Part shown: piece by piece, positions 14,401 through 22,775 of the stretch | Layout: each line of letters begins with the position of its first letter | How positions within the stretch are numbered: position 1 is the stretch's first letter | Assembly (NCBI GenBank): GCA_949288805.1 | Contig: CASELL010000009.1 | Span: 1 to 35,451 of the forward strand | Source: an uncultured Alphaproteobacteria bacterium | Lineage (GTDB): Bacteria > Pseudomonadota > Alphaproteobacteria > Rickettsiales > UBA1997 | Length of the DNA stretch: 35,451 bases | Direction: 5' to 3' | Notes under the pieces: model-generated | Database searches by the model: none | What the model was told of the DNA's origin: nothing | The model's input: only the letters and a program-made list of their open reading frames with translations | Made by a program: the position numbers and the translations under genes

Positions 14401-16563
14401 TTAATTAGCCTTTAATCTTAAATTTAAATTAAAAGATATACTATCATCATTAGCGGAATCTATATAACCAGACTTTCTAAAACTTCCTTCTATTTTAAAA
14501 CATTCATCTTCATAACCAAGAATCCAATCAATAAGAGTAATTTTTCTTTTTTCTATATTAGTATTTACATTTAATGTTGTAAATATGTATCTATTAAAGT
14601 TATATTTTAAGTAAAAATTAAGTTGTTCTTCTTTTGTATATTTATTATTTTTATAATTATTATCATAATAATTTAACAATTTTACATAACTTCCAGAAAA
14701 AGTAAATGTTTTATAGTAACTTTCTAGTAAAATTTCGCTTCTGTCTATATTGTAATTTGTTTTATTAATATTTCCTAGATAATGTATTAATAATATATCA
14801 TTTTTATAATAAATTCCAGTTAAAATATTTGATAAATTATCTTCAAAATTTAATATTTTATATTCATTATTTATATCGTCTCTATAACCTTGACCTATGG
14901 TAAAATTAAAATAACCATATTTTGTAGTTAAATCACTTTCTAAACCATAATTTATCCTATTTCCTTTTTCTATCACGTTATATCCATTGTATCTATTACT
15001 TGAAAATAGATTATTTATTGTTATTTCAGAATTATCTGTATCTAAATTCATTATATTTACATCATTATAATCACTCCAAAAATATTGTATTTTTGCTTTT
15101 ATTGAAAAGTTTTTATAATAAAATGGCAATATGGTTTTTAATTCTATTTCTGGATTTATTCTATACTCATCTTTATAATTTATATTTTTTTTATTAAAAA
15201 AATTATATGTATCAATATTTAAAGAAGTATTTAATTCAAAATAATTTAAATAATTATCTAAAAAACTATAACTTAATTTAGGACTAAAATAAAAATTAGT
15301 AAAAGCATTATTATCATTATTAAATATATTCTTAATATTAGTTAAAAAACTAGTATTCAATAACCCATTATCATTTAAAATAGTTTTATTGTGATAAAAC
15401 TCTAATGTTGGAACATAATAAATTTCTTCAAAATCTATTGAATATTGTTTTTCTCTAATTTCTTGAAAGGCTACATTATTAAATGTAATATATGAATTAT
15501 CATATATTTTTGTAATATCCAAATTAGATTGTAAAAATTTATCATAATTATTATAGTAATCCCTTAAAAAATATACATCATTTACAACATTTATGTTAGT
15601 GTTAAAAAAAAGATTTTTATCTATAAAACCCTCACTCATTATGTTATAGTAAAATCTACTTATATTATATTTTCCTTCGTTCACTTCTGAAATATTATTA
15701 TCATTTAAAAAATCCTTTGATAGATTGTTATCGAAAGCATAATTAAAAGTTGTAGAAAGTTTTATGTTTTTATTATTAAAAATAAGTTTATTTTCTAATA
15801 GAATATTTCCATATTGGAAAAAAGTTGTATCCAGTTTATAGTTAATGTTTTCTCCATAAAAATAATACGGCAAAGATATTGAATAACCATATTCTGAATC
15901 GCTACTAAAACTAGGAGAAGATATACCAGACATTCTGCCTTCATTAAATGGTCTAGAAGTTGATATATATGGTATATAAAAAATTGGAATATTAAAAAAA
16001 TTTATAAAAACATGCTTTAAATATATTTTATCTTTACTTTTATCTATTACAGATTTTTTAGAAGACATAGTAAATATTTGTTTTTTGTTTTCCTTTATTT
16101 CTTTAACTATATCTTCGTATGGCATATCAATATTTAAATTTTTATTTGGACAAAAATAATAATTTGATTTTCCTATTGAATATCTATCATCGTTTTCTTT
16201 TGTTATATTTGGGGAAATTATACTTATTCCATTACTTAATATTATACCAGCATTTTTAAATTCTCCATACATCATGTCATCTGTTATAACTCCCTCATCG
16301 GCAAAAATATTGTTGTTTTCTGTATCTATTAATTTTGTTTTATTTTTTAAATATATTTTATTTTCTTTGTTGTCATATAAAACTTCATCAGCATAAACTT
16401 TATAATTGTCTCTTGTTAATTGAACATTTCCTTTGGCAGATATTTTTGATTTTAATTTATTTGAAGATAAACTATCTGCATTTATTACTGTTTTACTACT
16501 AGCAAAAGAGTTTATGGAATATAAAATTACAATACAAAAAGCTATTTTGGCTCTTTTCGTCAA
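14401..16563 (-). CDS. lptD: LPS-assembly outer membrane protein LptD
   Basis: A 720-residue LptD, slightly shorter than the E. coli protein of 784. A signal peptide covers about residues 1-22 (hydrophobic core CIVILYSI). An OstA/LptA-like domain follows at about 25-140, with repeated strands such as GNVQLTRDNYKVYADEVLY, where LPS passes from LptA. The rest is a large Asn/Tyr-rich beta-barrel. Its start is marked by FFNIPIFYIPYISTSRP, the most conserved LptD stretch, and RMSGISSPSFSS. With LptE it inserts LPS into the outer leaflet, so this cell makes LPS or a related glycolipid. The ppiC gene at 25795 may supply a SurA-like chaperone. The barrel sequence has drifted far, and the call rests on the N-terminal half. 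Confidence 0.92.
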   Translation of the reverse strand: MTKRAKIAFCIVILYSINSFASSKTVINADSLSSNKLKSKISAKGNVQLTRDNYKVYADEVLYDNKENKIYLKNKTKLIDTENNNIFADEGVITDDMMYGEFKNAGIILSNGISIISPNITKENDDRYSIGKSNYYFCPNKNLNIDMPYEDIVKEIKENKKQIFTMSSKKSVIDKSKDKIYLKHVFINFFNIPIFYIPYISTSRPFNEGRMSGISSPSFSSDSEYGYSISLPYYFYGENINYKLDTTFFQYGNILLENKLIFNNKNIKLSTTFNYAFDNNLSKDFLNDNNISEVNEGKYNISRFYYNIMSEGFIDKNLFFNTNINVVNDVYFLRDYYNNYDKFLQSNLDITKIYDNSYITFNNVAFQEIREKQYSIDFEEIYYVPTLEFYHNKTILNDNGLLNTSFLTNIKNIFNNDNNAFTNFYFSPKLSYSFLDNYLNYFELNTSLNIDTYNFFNKKNINYKDEYRINPEIELKTILPFYYKNFSIKAKIQYFWSDYNDVNIMNLDTDNSEITINNLFSSNRYNGYNVIEKGNRINYGLESDLTTKYGYFNFTIGQGYRDDINNEYKILNFEDNLSNILTGIYYKNDILLIHYLGNINKTNYNIDRSEILLESYYKTFTFSGSYVKLLNYYDNNYKNNKYTKEEQLNFYLKYNFNRYIFTTLNVNTNIEKRKITLIDWILGYEDECFKIEGSFRKSGYIDSANDDSISFNLNLRLKAN

Positions 16564-16623
16564 AATATAAAAAATTAATAATACTTAATTATATAATAAA
16601 ATAAAAAAGAAAAATAACAAGTA

Positions 16624-16655
16624 AAAAATAGTATCTATTAATAGATACTATTTTT
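16624..16655 (-). terminator. Terminator after the capsid gene
   Basis: Fifteen-base arms (16624-16638 with 16641-16655) end in an A-run and a T-run. On the minus strand it follows the capsid gene stop at 16676 and precedes lptD, separating these two transcription units. Confidence 0.75.
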
Positions 16656-16675
16656 ATATTTATATACTATATATA

Positions 16676-17866
16676 TTAATTTGAAGCACTAATTAAGACT
16701 TTAAAAGCATTTTTATCTATAACATCACCACCGACTCTTTTTGTTGTATAAAATCTTATATATGGTTTTGCTGTATAAGGATCTCTTAATATTCTAATTC
16801 CAACTCTATCAACAATTTGATAATATTTGAAATCACCAAATATTATAGATTTAGAACCACTAGCAACTGCTGGAACATAAGAACTACAATAAATAGGAGC
16901 GCCTAATAATGTATCTTCTTGACCCGCTAAAAGTGCTGGATTCCACAAATAATGTCCACTTGTAGAATCTTTTAATTGTCTAATATTTTTCATAGCTGAT
17001 CTAGGCATTAAAAAACAAGCATTATTTATATATTTATCACTTAAAGAATAATATAAATCTAAAATATCTTTTTCGTTAAACTTTAATTTTGAATCTGTAC
17101 TTGTAATTGTTGTTATTCCACTATCTTCTGTATGTTTTAAAATACCAGTAGGTTTATTTTCACCATCACCATTTATGAAAGCATCTTCTTCAGCAAGAGC
17201 GAAGTCTTCACTTAGTCTATTTGCTAACCATTGTTCCATATCAATAGCTGAATCATCTAACATTTTTTGACTAACTTTTGGTTGTGCTACTAGATCATAT
17301 GTATTTATTGTAGTTTTAGAAAAAATACTTGTATCTGTATCGTTTACTGCTCCAGTTTCATTTAACCAAGAAGGAGTCATATTACTTCCATCTATTACAT
17401 CAAGAGCAGAAGAAGATATTTCTTGGACTGATGCAATTTTTCTAATTACACATCTTTCTTCTACATTATCAATTATCATCTTTTGTATATTTGGAGATAA
17501 TAAATAACCACCATAAGAGCTAGAACTATCAATTGCTGTTGTTAAATCCCTTTTTACTTCAAGATTTGATATATCTGTTTCTATGCCTTTTTTTACATAA
17601 TTATTAAAAGCAGTTTTATATTCTATATCTTCAATTGATTTATATTCATTACCATTAGCTGGTCTTGATAAAGCTGTTTGGAGTTTATTTATTTGTTCTT
17701 GTTGTTTGTCTATTTCGTTATTTATTTTTTCTAATTTTATTTCTGTTAATGGATCATTAGAACCCTTTTTTTCTAATTCCATCAATCTCTCGTTATTCAC
17801 TTCTTTATAATGTTCCCAAGCATTACCAAGTTGTTCTAATTTATTATTAATATCAACTATATTCAT
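16676..17866 (-). CDS. HK97-fold major capsid protein, gene-transfer-agent type
   Basis: A 396-residue phage-type capsid protein. Residues 5-70 form a charged coiled coil (scaffold or delta domain), with EHYKEVNNERLMELEKKG and DPLTEIKLEKINNEID. The capsid core follows: SSYGGYLLSP near 115, FINGDGENKPTGIL near 232, GHYLWNPALLAGQ near 305 and the closing ILRDPYTAKPYIRFYTTKRV. This wording is very close to the Rhodobacter capsulatus GTA major capsid protein as I remember it. HK97 capsids shed the scaffold through a prohead protease. No protease, portal, terminase or tail gene lies nearby, and both flanks are housekeeping genes. It is intact with no frameshift. Dispersed GTA-like genes are known in several alphaproteobacterial orders, so an isolated GTA relic or functional part is the best reading. 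A cryptic prophage remnant is less likely. Confidence 0.93.
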   Translation of the reverse strand: MNIVDINNKLEQLGNAWEHYKEVNNERLMELEKKGSNDPLTEIKLEKINNEIDKQQEQINKLQTALSRPANGNEYKSIEDIEYKTAFNNYVKKGIETDISNLEVKRDLTTAIDSSSSYGGYLLSPNIQKMIIDNVEERCVIRKIASVQEISSSALDVIDGSNMTPSWLNETGAVNDTDTSIFSKTTINTYDLVAQPKVSQKMLDDSAIDMEQWLANRLSEDFALAEEDAFINGDGENKPTGILKHTEDSGITTITSTDSKLKFNEKDILDLYYSLSDKYINNACFLMPRSAMKNIRQLKDSTSGHYLWNPALLAGQEDTLLGAPIYCSSYVPAVASGSKSIIFGDFKYYQIVDRVGIRILRDPYTAKPYIRFYTTKRVGGDVIDKNAFKVLISASN

Positions 17867-17880
17867 AAAATTAAAAGTTA

Positions 17881-17929
17881 TTAATAAAATAATAATGATA
17901 TAAAAATATCAATATTATTATTTTATTAA
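17881..17929 (-). terminator. Long hairpin between the activase operon and the capsid gene
   Basis: Outer arms 17881-17896 and 17914-17929 are perfectly complementary over 16 bases. A 5-bp inner stem (17897-17901 with 17906-17910) has an AAAA loop. It lies downstream of the radical SAM gene on the minus strand and just upstream of the capsid start at 17866. Confidence 0.65.
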
Positions 17930-17953
17930 AAAGTATTCTTGGAAGTATAAAAA

Positions 17954-18661
17954 TTAGAAAAAGTTTCTAAAATCTACTTTGAAGTTTTTAGGAGTTTTAA
18001 TTTTTGTTTTATCTAAAATATATGGTTGCTCCCCTAAATCTATTAGAGTTCTTTTATTATCATTTCTATAATTTTGTATATAATAAGTTTTAGAATAGTT
18101 TAAATTATCTAAAATATTTATTATTCCATTAATATCATTTTCCTGTAATAATGATGTATGAACTGTTGTTCTAATTTCTAAATCTACATTATTTTTATTA
18201 TTACTTTCAATTAAATAGTTTAAAGTATTGTTAAAATTACTATATAAATTAGTATTTATTTGTGTTATTTTACTAAACTTATCAAAAGGAGCCTTAAAAT
18301 CAAGTGCCACAAAATCTACATATTTGTTATCAACTAATTCTTTTACAATATTGTAATTTAAACCATTAGTATCTATTTTAACTTTGAAATCTAGTTTTTT
18401 AATATCTTTTACAAAATCAATAAAATCATCACTTAAAGTGCATTCTCCACCAGACAAAACAACACCATCAAACAAACCAACCCTTTTTTTTAAAAAATTA
18501 AATACATCTTCTTTTTTTAAAAAATTATCACTTTGTTCTAAAAATTCAGCATTGTGACAATATTGACATCTCATATTACAACCAGAAAACCAGATAATAC
18601 ACGCTGTATTATCTGGGTAATCTTGTAGAGTAAACTTTGTTATATCACTTATTTTTAACAT
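17954..18661 (-). CDS. nrdG: Radical SAM activating enzyme, anaerobic ribonucleotide reductase activase type
   Basis: A 235-residue radical SAM protein with the cluster motif C28, C32 and C35 in SGCNMRCQYCHN. The SAM-binding segment GVVLSGGECTL near 66-76 and an oxidised-strand motif KIDTNG follow. The opening ITKFTLQDYPDNTACIIWFSGC is typical of the longer NrdG-like activase family, which makes the glycyl radical on anaerobic class III ribonucleotide reductase. The partner NrdD is not in this window, so the true target could be another glycyl radical enzyme. The gene lies 5 bases after the GcvH-like gene, as the last member of a three-gene minus-strand operon. It is an oxygen-sensitive system and supports an anaerobic habitat. 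Confidence 0.8.
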   Translation of the reverse strand: MLKISDITKFTLQDYPDNTACIIWFSGCNMRCQYCHNAEFLEQSDNFLKKEDVFNFLKKRVGLFDGVVLSGGECTLSDDFIDFVKDIKKLDFKVKIDTNGLNYNIVKELVDNKYVDFVALDFKAPFDKFSKITQINTNLYSNFNNTLNYLIESNNKNNVDLEIRTTVHTSLLQENDINGIINILDNLNYSKTYYIQNYRNDNKRTLIDLGEQPYILDKTKIKTPKNFKVDFRNFF

Positions 18662-18666
18662 TTCGC

Positions 18667-19050
18667 TTATAGATTTTCTTCAATAAAATCTTTATATTCT
18701 TCTTCGGACATTAATTCTTCTTCAAATTCTTCTTTATTTGAGACAAATACTCTAAATAGCCAAGTATTATCTATATCTTTACTAAATAATTGTTCACAAT
18801 TATCACTTATAGAATCGTTAACATCTACAATTTCTCCTGTAAATGGAGCATAAATATCTATATTTTCATCTTCATTATAATTTACTAGACCAAGTATATC
18901 AGTTTTATTACATATTGTTCCTATGGATGGTAATTCAACATAATTAACCATATCCATTTCATCTAATAAATAATCTGTTATTCCTATGGTAGCTATGTCG
19001 TTTTCAACTATAACCCAGTAGTTATCCTTTGTATAAAATAATTCTTCCAT
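18667..19050 (-). CDS. GcvH-like protein lacking the lipoyl lysine
   Basis: A 127-residue protein with the fold signature of the glycine cleavage H protein: IATIGITDYLLDEM at 19-32, VNYVELPSIGTIC at 35-47 and IYAPFTGEIVDVNDSI at 66-81. In true GcvH the lipoylated lysine sits six residues before the Tyr of the YAP motif (ESVKAASDIYAP). Here that position is Asp61 within NYNEDENIDIYAP, and no lysine lies nearby, so it cannot carry lipoate in the usual way. The end is strongly acidic (EEFEEELMSEEEYKDF). No gcvT, gcvP or lipoate ligase gene lies nearby. It sits between the Asd-like gene (47 bases upstream) and the radical SAM activase (5 bases downstream). It may be a binding partner or scaffold rather than a glycine cleavage component. 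Confidence 0.8.
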   Translation of the reverse strand: MEELFYTKDNYWVIVENDIATIGITDYLLDEMDMVNYVELPSIGTICNKTDILGLVNYNEDENIDIYAPFTGEIVDVNDSISDNCEQLFSKDIDNTWLFRVFVSNKEEFEEELMSEEEYKDFIEENL

Positions 19051-19096
19051 AAATTAAATAAAATTAATAACAAAATATATAAGTATATGTATTTTT

Positions 19097-20092
19097 TTAT
19101 TTTTCAAGTAAAAAGTTAATAATATTTATTACATTTTTTGAAAATATTACCAAATTATCAGCAACTGACCACATATTTATTATAGTATTATCGTTAAAAT
19201 CTGGTCTAATTCTTGATAAATATATATCGCTTTCTAAACTTATTTCTTTTGGTGTAGCATACTTATAATTTTTAGGTTCATCTATTATTTTTATATCTTC
19301 TTTGTTATTTAAATACTTATTTATATCTTTCATAATTATTTCTTTTTCAAATTGAATATTTATAGATTGGCAAGAGCAAGAAAAGACTGGAACTATTACA
19401 CAGGTAGAACTTATATCAATTTTTAATATGTTTTTTATTTCTTTAATCATTTTATATTCTTCATCATAATAACCATTAACAATATTGTTGCCAAGCTGTG
19501 GTATTATATTAAAAGGAATTTGCTTTTTAAAATTAATACTTGGCAAAAAGCTATTTTCATATATTTTTTTTGTATGATTAAATAATTCATCCATTGCGTT
19601 TTTGCTTATATTTGAGGTTGATTGATAAGTTGAAACAATACATTTTTTAATTTTGTTATTTTTTTTATTTAATATATTTAAAATCTTTGCTAATTGTATA
19701 GTTGATGGAGTTGGAATATTAATAACATTTTTATTTTCATATTTTTTAATATCTTTATTATTGATATTATAAATTATAGTTGGTATTTCTTTATCATCTA
19801 AAAACAAAGTACTAGAATTTAAAACCACACAACCATTTTCTATAAAATCATATATATATTTTTCAGTTAATTCATTATTTACATCAAAAATACAATAATT
19901 TAAAATATCAAAATTTTTAAAATTATTTATATTTGTTATTCTTAAAGTTTTATCACAGAATGTCATCTCTTTATTTTCAAGTTCGCTAGTAGAAAATAAA
20001 AATATACCATTTATTTTATTTTTAATATTTTCAAATTCTCTTAATAAATAGTAAAACTTATTTTTATCCTCTGTAAAAACTCCTATTTTCAT
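19097..20092 (-). CDS. Aspartate-semialdehyde dehydrogenase-like protein with altered active site
   Basis: A 331-residue Asd homologue. Family landmarks are kept: VVLNSSTLF near 89, KKCIVSTYQSTS near 149-160, FNIIPQLGN near 194-202, NGYYDEEYKM near 206 and a VPVF strand at 234. The catalytic Cys of the NPNCST motif is replaced: the matching segment NIPTPSTIQ has Pro129 at that position. The GHSE segment that carries the catalytic His reads CSCQ at 239-242. The N-terminal nucleotide loop (GxVGxxG in active enzymes) reads GVFTEDK. All three changes argue against dehydrogenase activity. E. coli Usg is a known Asd-like protein that also lost the enzyme function. The gene leads the operon with the GcvH-like and radical SAM genes, so lysine or threonine synthesis is not an automatic inference. 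Confidence 0.82.
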   Translation of the reverse strand: MKIGVFTEDKNKFYYLLREFENIKNKINGIFLFSTSELENKEMTFCDKTLRITNINNFKNFDILNYCIFDVNNELTEKYIYDFIENGCVVLNSSTLFLDDKEIPTIIYNINNKDIKKYENKNVINIPTPSTIQLAKILNILNKKNNKIKKCIVSTYQSTSNISKNAMDELFNHTKKIYENSFLPSINFKKQIPFNIIPQLGNNIVNGYYDEEYKMIKEIKNILKIDISSTCVIVPVFSCSCQSINIQFEKEIIMKDINKYLNNKEDIKIIDEPKNYKYATPKEISLESDIYLSRIRPDFNDNTIINMWSVADNLVIFSKNVINIINFLLEK

Positions 20093-20151
20093 ATTAAATT
20101 ATTTTTTTGAATAACTACAAAAATTATATTTTTAATAAATAAAAAAATCAA

Positions 20152-20179
20152 TTGAAAAATTAATATTTTGATTTATTAT
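20152..20179 (+). promoter_or_regulatory. Promoter for the virB8-virB9-prfA run
   Basis: TTGAAA (20152-20157), a 16-base spacer and TATTAT (20174-20179). The predicted start near 20186 is about 26 bases before the virB8 ATG. No comparably good promoter is visible before mraY, so it may drive a very long transcript. Confidence 0.5.
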
Positions 20180-20211
20180 AAGTTAAGTTATATGTTCCGT
20201 TTACTTATACT

Positions 20212-20880
20212 ATGGGAAAACAAAAAGAAACGCTAAAATTAAGAAGTTGGTATTCTAACAAATATCAATTAGTTATGGCTCAAAAAAAAATATTAACATT
20301 ATTTAGCCTTTTGTCAATAGCTACTGTTGTTATAGCAGTTATATTTGTTAAACAATTTACGGAATCTAAATCTTTTGAACCATATGTTATTGAATTGGAA
20401 GAACAAACAGGTGTTTTAACTGTGGTAGATAACCTCAATCAAAGTACATTAATTGCCGATGAAGCTGTAAAGAAATCATATATTTATAAGTTTTTAAAAG
20501 CTGGTGAAGGATATAACTATGTTACTTTTGAAGAAGATAGAAAAACGTTGGGTTTATTAACTACAACTCAAGTTTATAGACAAATGTATAATAAATATAA
20601 CATTAGAAATGAAAATAGTATAGTGAATCTTATACAAAACAAGGGAACTTTTACAGTTAAAATTAAATCTATAATTTTCAATAGTCCAACTGTTGCTACT
20701 GTTAGATTTGTTGTTTATAATTCAAGACCGGTAAAATTATATCCTTCTGAGATGCATAAAATAGCGGAAGTTCAGTTTGTTTTTTCCCCAACAATGCAAC
20801 TTTCAACAGAAGACAGATATATAAATCCACTTGGATTCCAAGTTACAAAATATAGTATAGGTGATGATATTAATATATAG
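20212..20880 (+). CDS. virB8: Type IV secretion protein VirB8
   Basis: A 222-residue VirB8. The short cytoplasmic N-terminus (WYSNKYQLVMAQKK) is followed by one membrane helix at about 27-46 and then a periplasmic NTF2-like domain. That domain ends in INPLGFQVTKYSI, the conserved VirB8 close. VirB8 nucleates the inner-membrane part of type IV secretion systems and contacts VirB9 and VirB10. The N-terminal residues RSWYSNKYQ are typical of the family. virB9 follows after 17 bases, but virB10, virB11 and virD4 do not, and prfA comes next. Split virB gene sets are a known trait of Rickettsiales, which fits the other signs of that kind of genome. Confidence 0.92.
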   Translation: MGKQKETLKLRSWYSNKYQLVMAQKKILTLFSLLSIATVVIAVIFVKQFTESKSFEPYVIELEEQTGVLTVVDNLNQSTLIADEAVKKSYIYKFLKAGEGYNYVTFEEDRKTLGLLTTTQVYRQMYNKYNIRNENSIVNLIQNKGTFTVKIKSIIFNSPTVATVRFVVYNSRPVKLYPSEMHKIAEVQFVFSPTMQLSTEDRYINPLGFQVTKYSIGDDINI

Positions 20881-20897
20881 ATATATATAGGTATTTT

Positions 20898-21674
20898 ATG
20901 AAAATTTTTATTTTTTTATTATTTTTTTTAAGTATAAACAATTCTTATTCAAACAATGTTGTTCCAACAACCATAGATTCAAGAATTAAAACCATTGTAT
21001 ATAATCCTAATGAAGTTATAGAGTTAACTTTTCATTATGGTTTTCAGTCTTTTATAGAATTTGAAGAAGATGAAGAAATTGAAGTTATATCATTAGGAGA
21101 ATCTTTTCCTTGGAAGATTACTCCAGTTGGTAAAAGAATGTTTATTAGACCTTTACAAATTAATACTAATACAAATATGACCGTTATTACATCTAAAAGA
21201 ACTTATATGTTTCAATTAAGTGCTGACAGTTATGAAGGTAAGGGAGACGAAGAATTGATATACTCTGTTAGATTTTTTTATCCGGATACATCAAATAATA
21301 AAATACCAAAATTTAAAGATGCTTCTTATACTTCTACAGCGTCCAGTTTAACTCCTGATACAATAAACGAACAAGAGAGTGTATTAAATAATTTTAAAAA
21401 AGGAACTATACTCAATTTTGATTACTCTATGACTGGTGAAAATTCATCAATAGGTTTATTAAAAGCCTTTGATGATGGTATTAATACATATTTTGAGTTT
21501 TCTGATAGTAGTTTTATTCCTGTTATTCATAAAGTTAATCTTGATGGTACAGAAGAAATTATTAAATATTTTAGGGATGGTCCTTATATAGTTGTTAATA
21601 CTGTTCAAATGCAATTTTCTTTGAGAATTACTGGAAAAGTATTATGTGTTTTTAACAATTCTATGTTATATTAA
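20898..21674 (+). CDS. virB9: Type IV secretion outer-membrane-complex protein VirB9
   Basis: A 258-residue VirB9. A signal peptide covers residues 1-18. The N-terminal domain shows DSRIKTIVYNPNEV, LTFHYGFQSFIEF and SFPWKITPVGKRMFIRPL, which are conserved VirB9 segments. It ends with MTVITSKRTYMFQLSA near 98. The C-terminal domain (about 160-258) matches the part that binds VirB7 and forms the outer-membrane ring, with GINTYFEFSD and PVIHKVNLDGTEE. VirB7, VirB9 and VirB10 build the core channel across the envelope. The gene pairs with virB8 and has a 17-base gap to prfA. Confidence 0.92.
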   Translation: MKIFIFLLFFLSINNSYSNNVVPTTIDSRIKTIVYNPNEVIELTFHYGFQSFIEFEEDEEIEVISLGESFPWKITPVGKRMFIRPLQINTNTNMTVITSKRTYMFQLSADSYEGKGDEELIYSVRFFYPDTSNNKIPKFKDASYTSTASSLTPDTINEQESVLNNFKKGTILNFDYSMTGENSSIGLLKAFDDGINTYFEFSDSSFIPVIHKVNLDGTEEIIKYFRDGPYIVVNTVQMQFSLRITGKVLCVFNNSMLY

Positions 21675-21691
21675 AATTTATTAGGTAAAAA

Positions 21692-22768
21692 ATGGCACTT
21701 GAAGAAAAATTAAAAGATATTAAAGATAAATATTTATTATTAGGTGAAAAATTATTAAATCCAGAGGCTCTTGGAAATAATTTTGCTAAAATGTCAAAAG
21801 AATATTCAGATTTAGAACCAATATATAACAAAATAAATGAATATTTTGATGTTTTAAAAAATATAGAAGAAGCAAAAGAAATTATTAATGATAAAGATAG
21901 TGATGCTGAGTTTAAAAAAATGGCTAACGAAGATTTATTTGAAAATGAAAAAAAAATTCCATTAATAAAAAAAGAATTGGAAATTTTATTATTGCCTAAG
22001 GATGAAGCAGATGAAAAAAATGCTATTTTAGAAATTAGAGCAGGAACTGGTGGTGATGAAGCAGCGCTTTTTGCTGGCACTTTAATGAAAATGTATCAAA
22101 AATATGCTGAAAGAAAAGGTTGGAAATTTGAACCTATGGATGTTTCATTTAGTGATTTAGGTGGTATTAAAGAAGCTACAATATCTGTAAAAGGTAGAAA
22201 TGTATTTAGACAATTAAAATTTGAATCTGGTGGACATAGAGTTCAAAGAGTACCAGAAACAGAATCAAAAGGAAGAGTTCATACTTCTGCTGCTACTGTT
22301 GCTGTGTTGCCAGAAGTAGAAGATGTTGATATTAAAATTGATGAAAAAGACTTGGAAATTACTATATGTAGAGCAAGTGGTCCAGGCGGACAATGTGTAA
22401 ATACAACTGATAGTGCTGTTAGAATTTTACATATTCCTACCGGTATAGCAGTTAGACAACAAGAAGAGAAAAATCAACATCAAAATAAAGAAAAAGCCAT
22501 GAAGATTTTAAGAGCTAAACTTTACGAATTAGAAAGAAGTAAAAGAGACGCTGAAAGAGCTGCTAATAGAAAAGAGCAAGTTGGAACTGGTGATAGATCT
22601 GATAAAATTAGAACATATAATTATCCACAAGGTAGGGTTACAGACCATAGAATTAATTTAACTTTATATAAAATTGATCAAATTACAAATGAAGGTGATC
22701 TTGATGAAATTATTGATGCCTTAATTGCTGATGATGAAGCTAGAAGAATTAATGAACAAAATTATTAG
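21692..22768 (+). CDS. prfA: Peptide chain release factor 1
   Basis: A 358-residue RF1 of normal length. The stop-codon recognition loop reads RVPETESKGRVHTSA, with PET where E. coli has PAT; this is the RF1 rather than the RF2 (SPF) form. The GGQ peptidyl-hydrolysis motif lies in RASGPGGQCVNTTDSAVRI near 227-245. RF1 reads UAA and UAG and releases the peptide at the ribosome. prmC, which usually follows prfA and methylates the GGQ glutamine, is absent here, and an RDD membrane protein gene takes its place. The gene sits 17 bases after virB9, a mix of secretion and translation genes that probably reflects genome compaction. Confidence 0.97.
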   Translation: MALEEKLKDIKDKYLLLGEKLLNPEALGNNFAKMSKEYSDLEPIYNKINEYFDVLKNIEEAKEIINDKDSDAEFKKMANEDLFENEKKIPLIKKELEILLLPKDEADEKNAILEIRAGTGGDEAALFAGTLMKMYQKYAERKGWKFEPMDVSFSDLGGIKEATISVKGRNVFRQLKFESGGHRVQRVPETESKGRVHTSAATVAVLPEVEDVDIKIDEKDLEITICRASGPGGQCVNTTDSAVRILHIPTGIAVRQQEEKNQHQNKEKAMKILRAKLYELERSKRDAERAANRKEQVGTGDRSDKIRTYNYPQGRVTDHRINLTLYKIDQITNEGDLDEIIDALIADDEARRINEQNY

Positions 22769-22775
22769 GTATTTT

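Noticed and set aside
16676-17866. A prophage around the capsid gene
   Set aside because: No portal, protease, terminase, tail, integrase or attachment-site repeats are present, and both neighbours are chromosomal housekeeping genes.
22725-22775. Upstream ATG for the RDD gene inside prfA
   Set aside because: It would add 17 residues lying over prfA codons. The ATG at 22776, just after the prfA stop, gives the normal RDD N-terminus.
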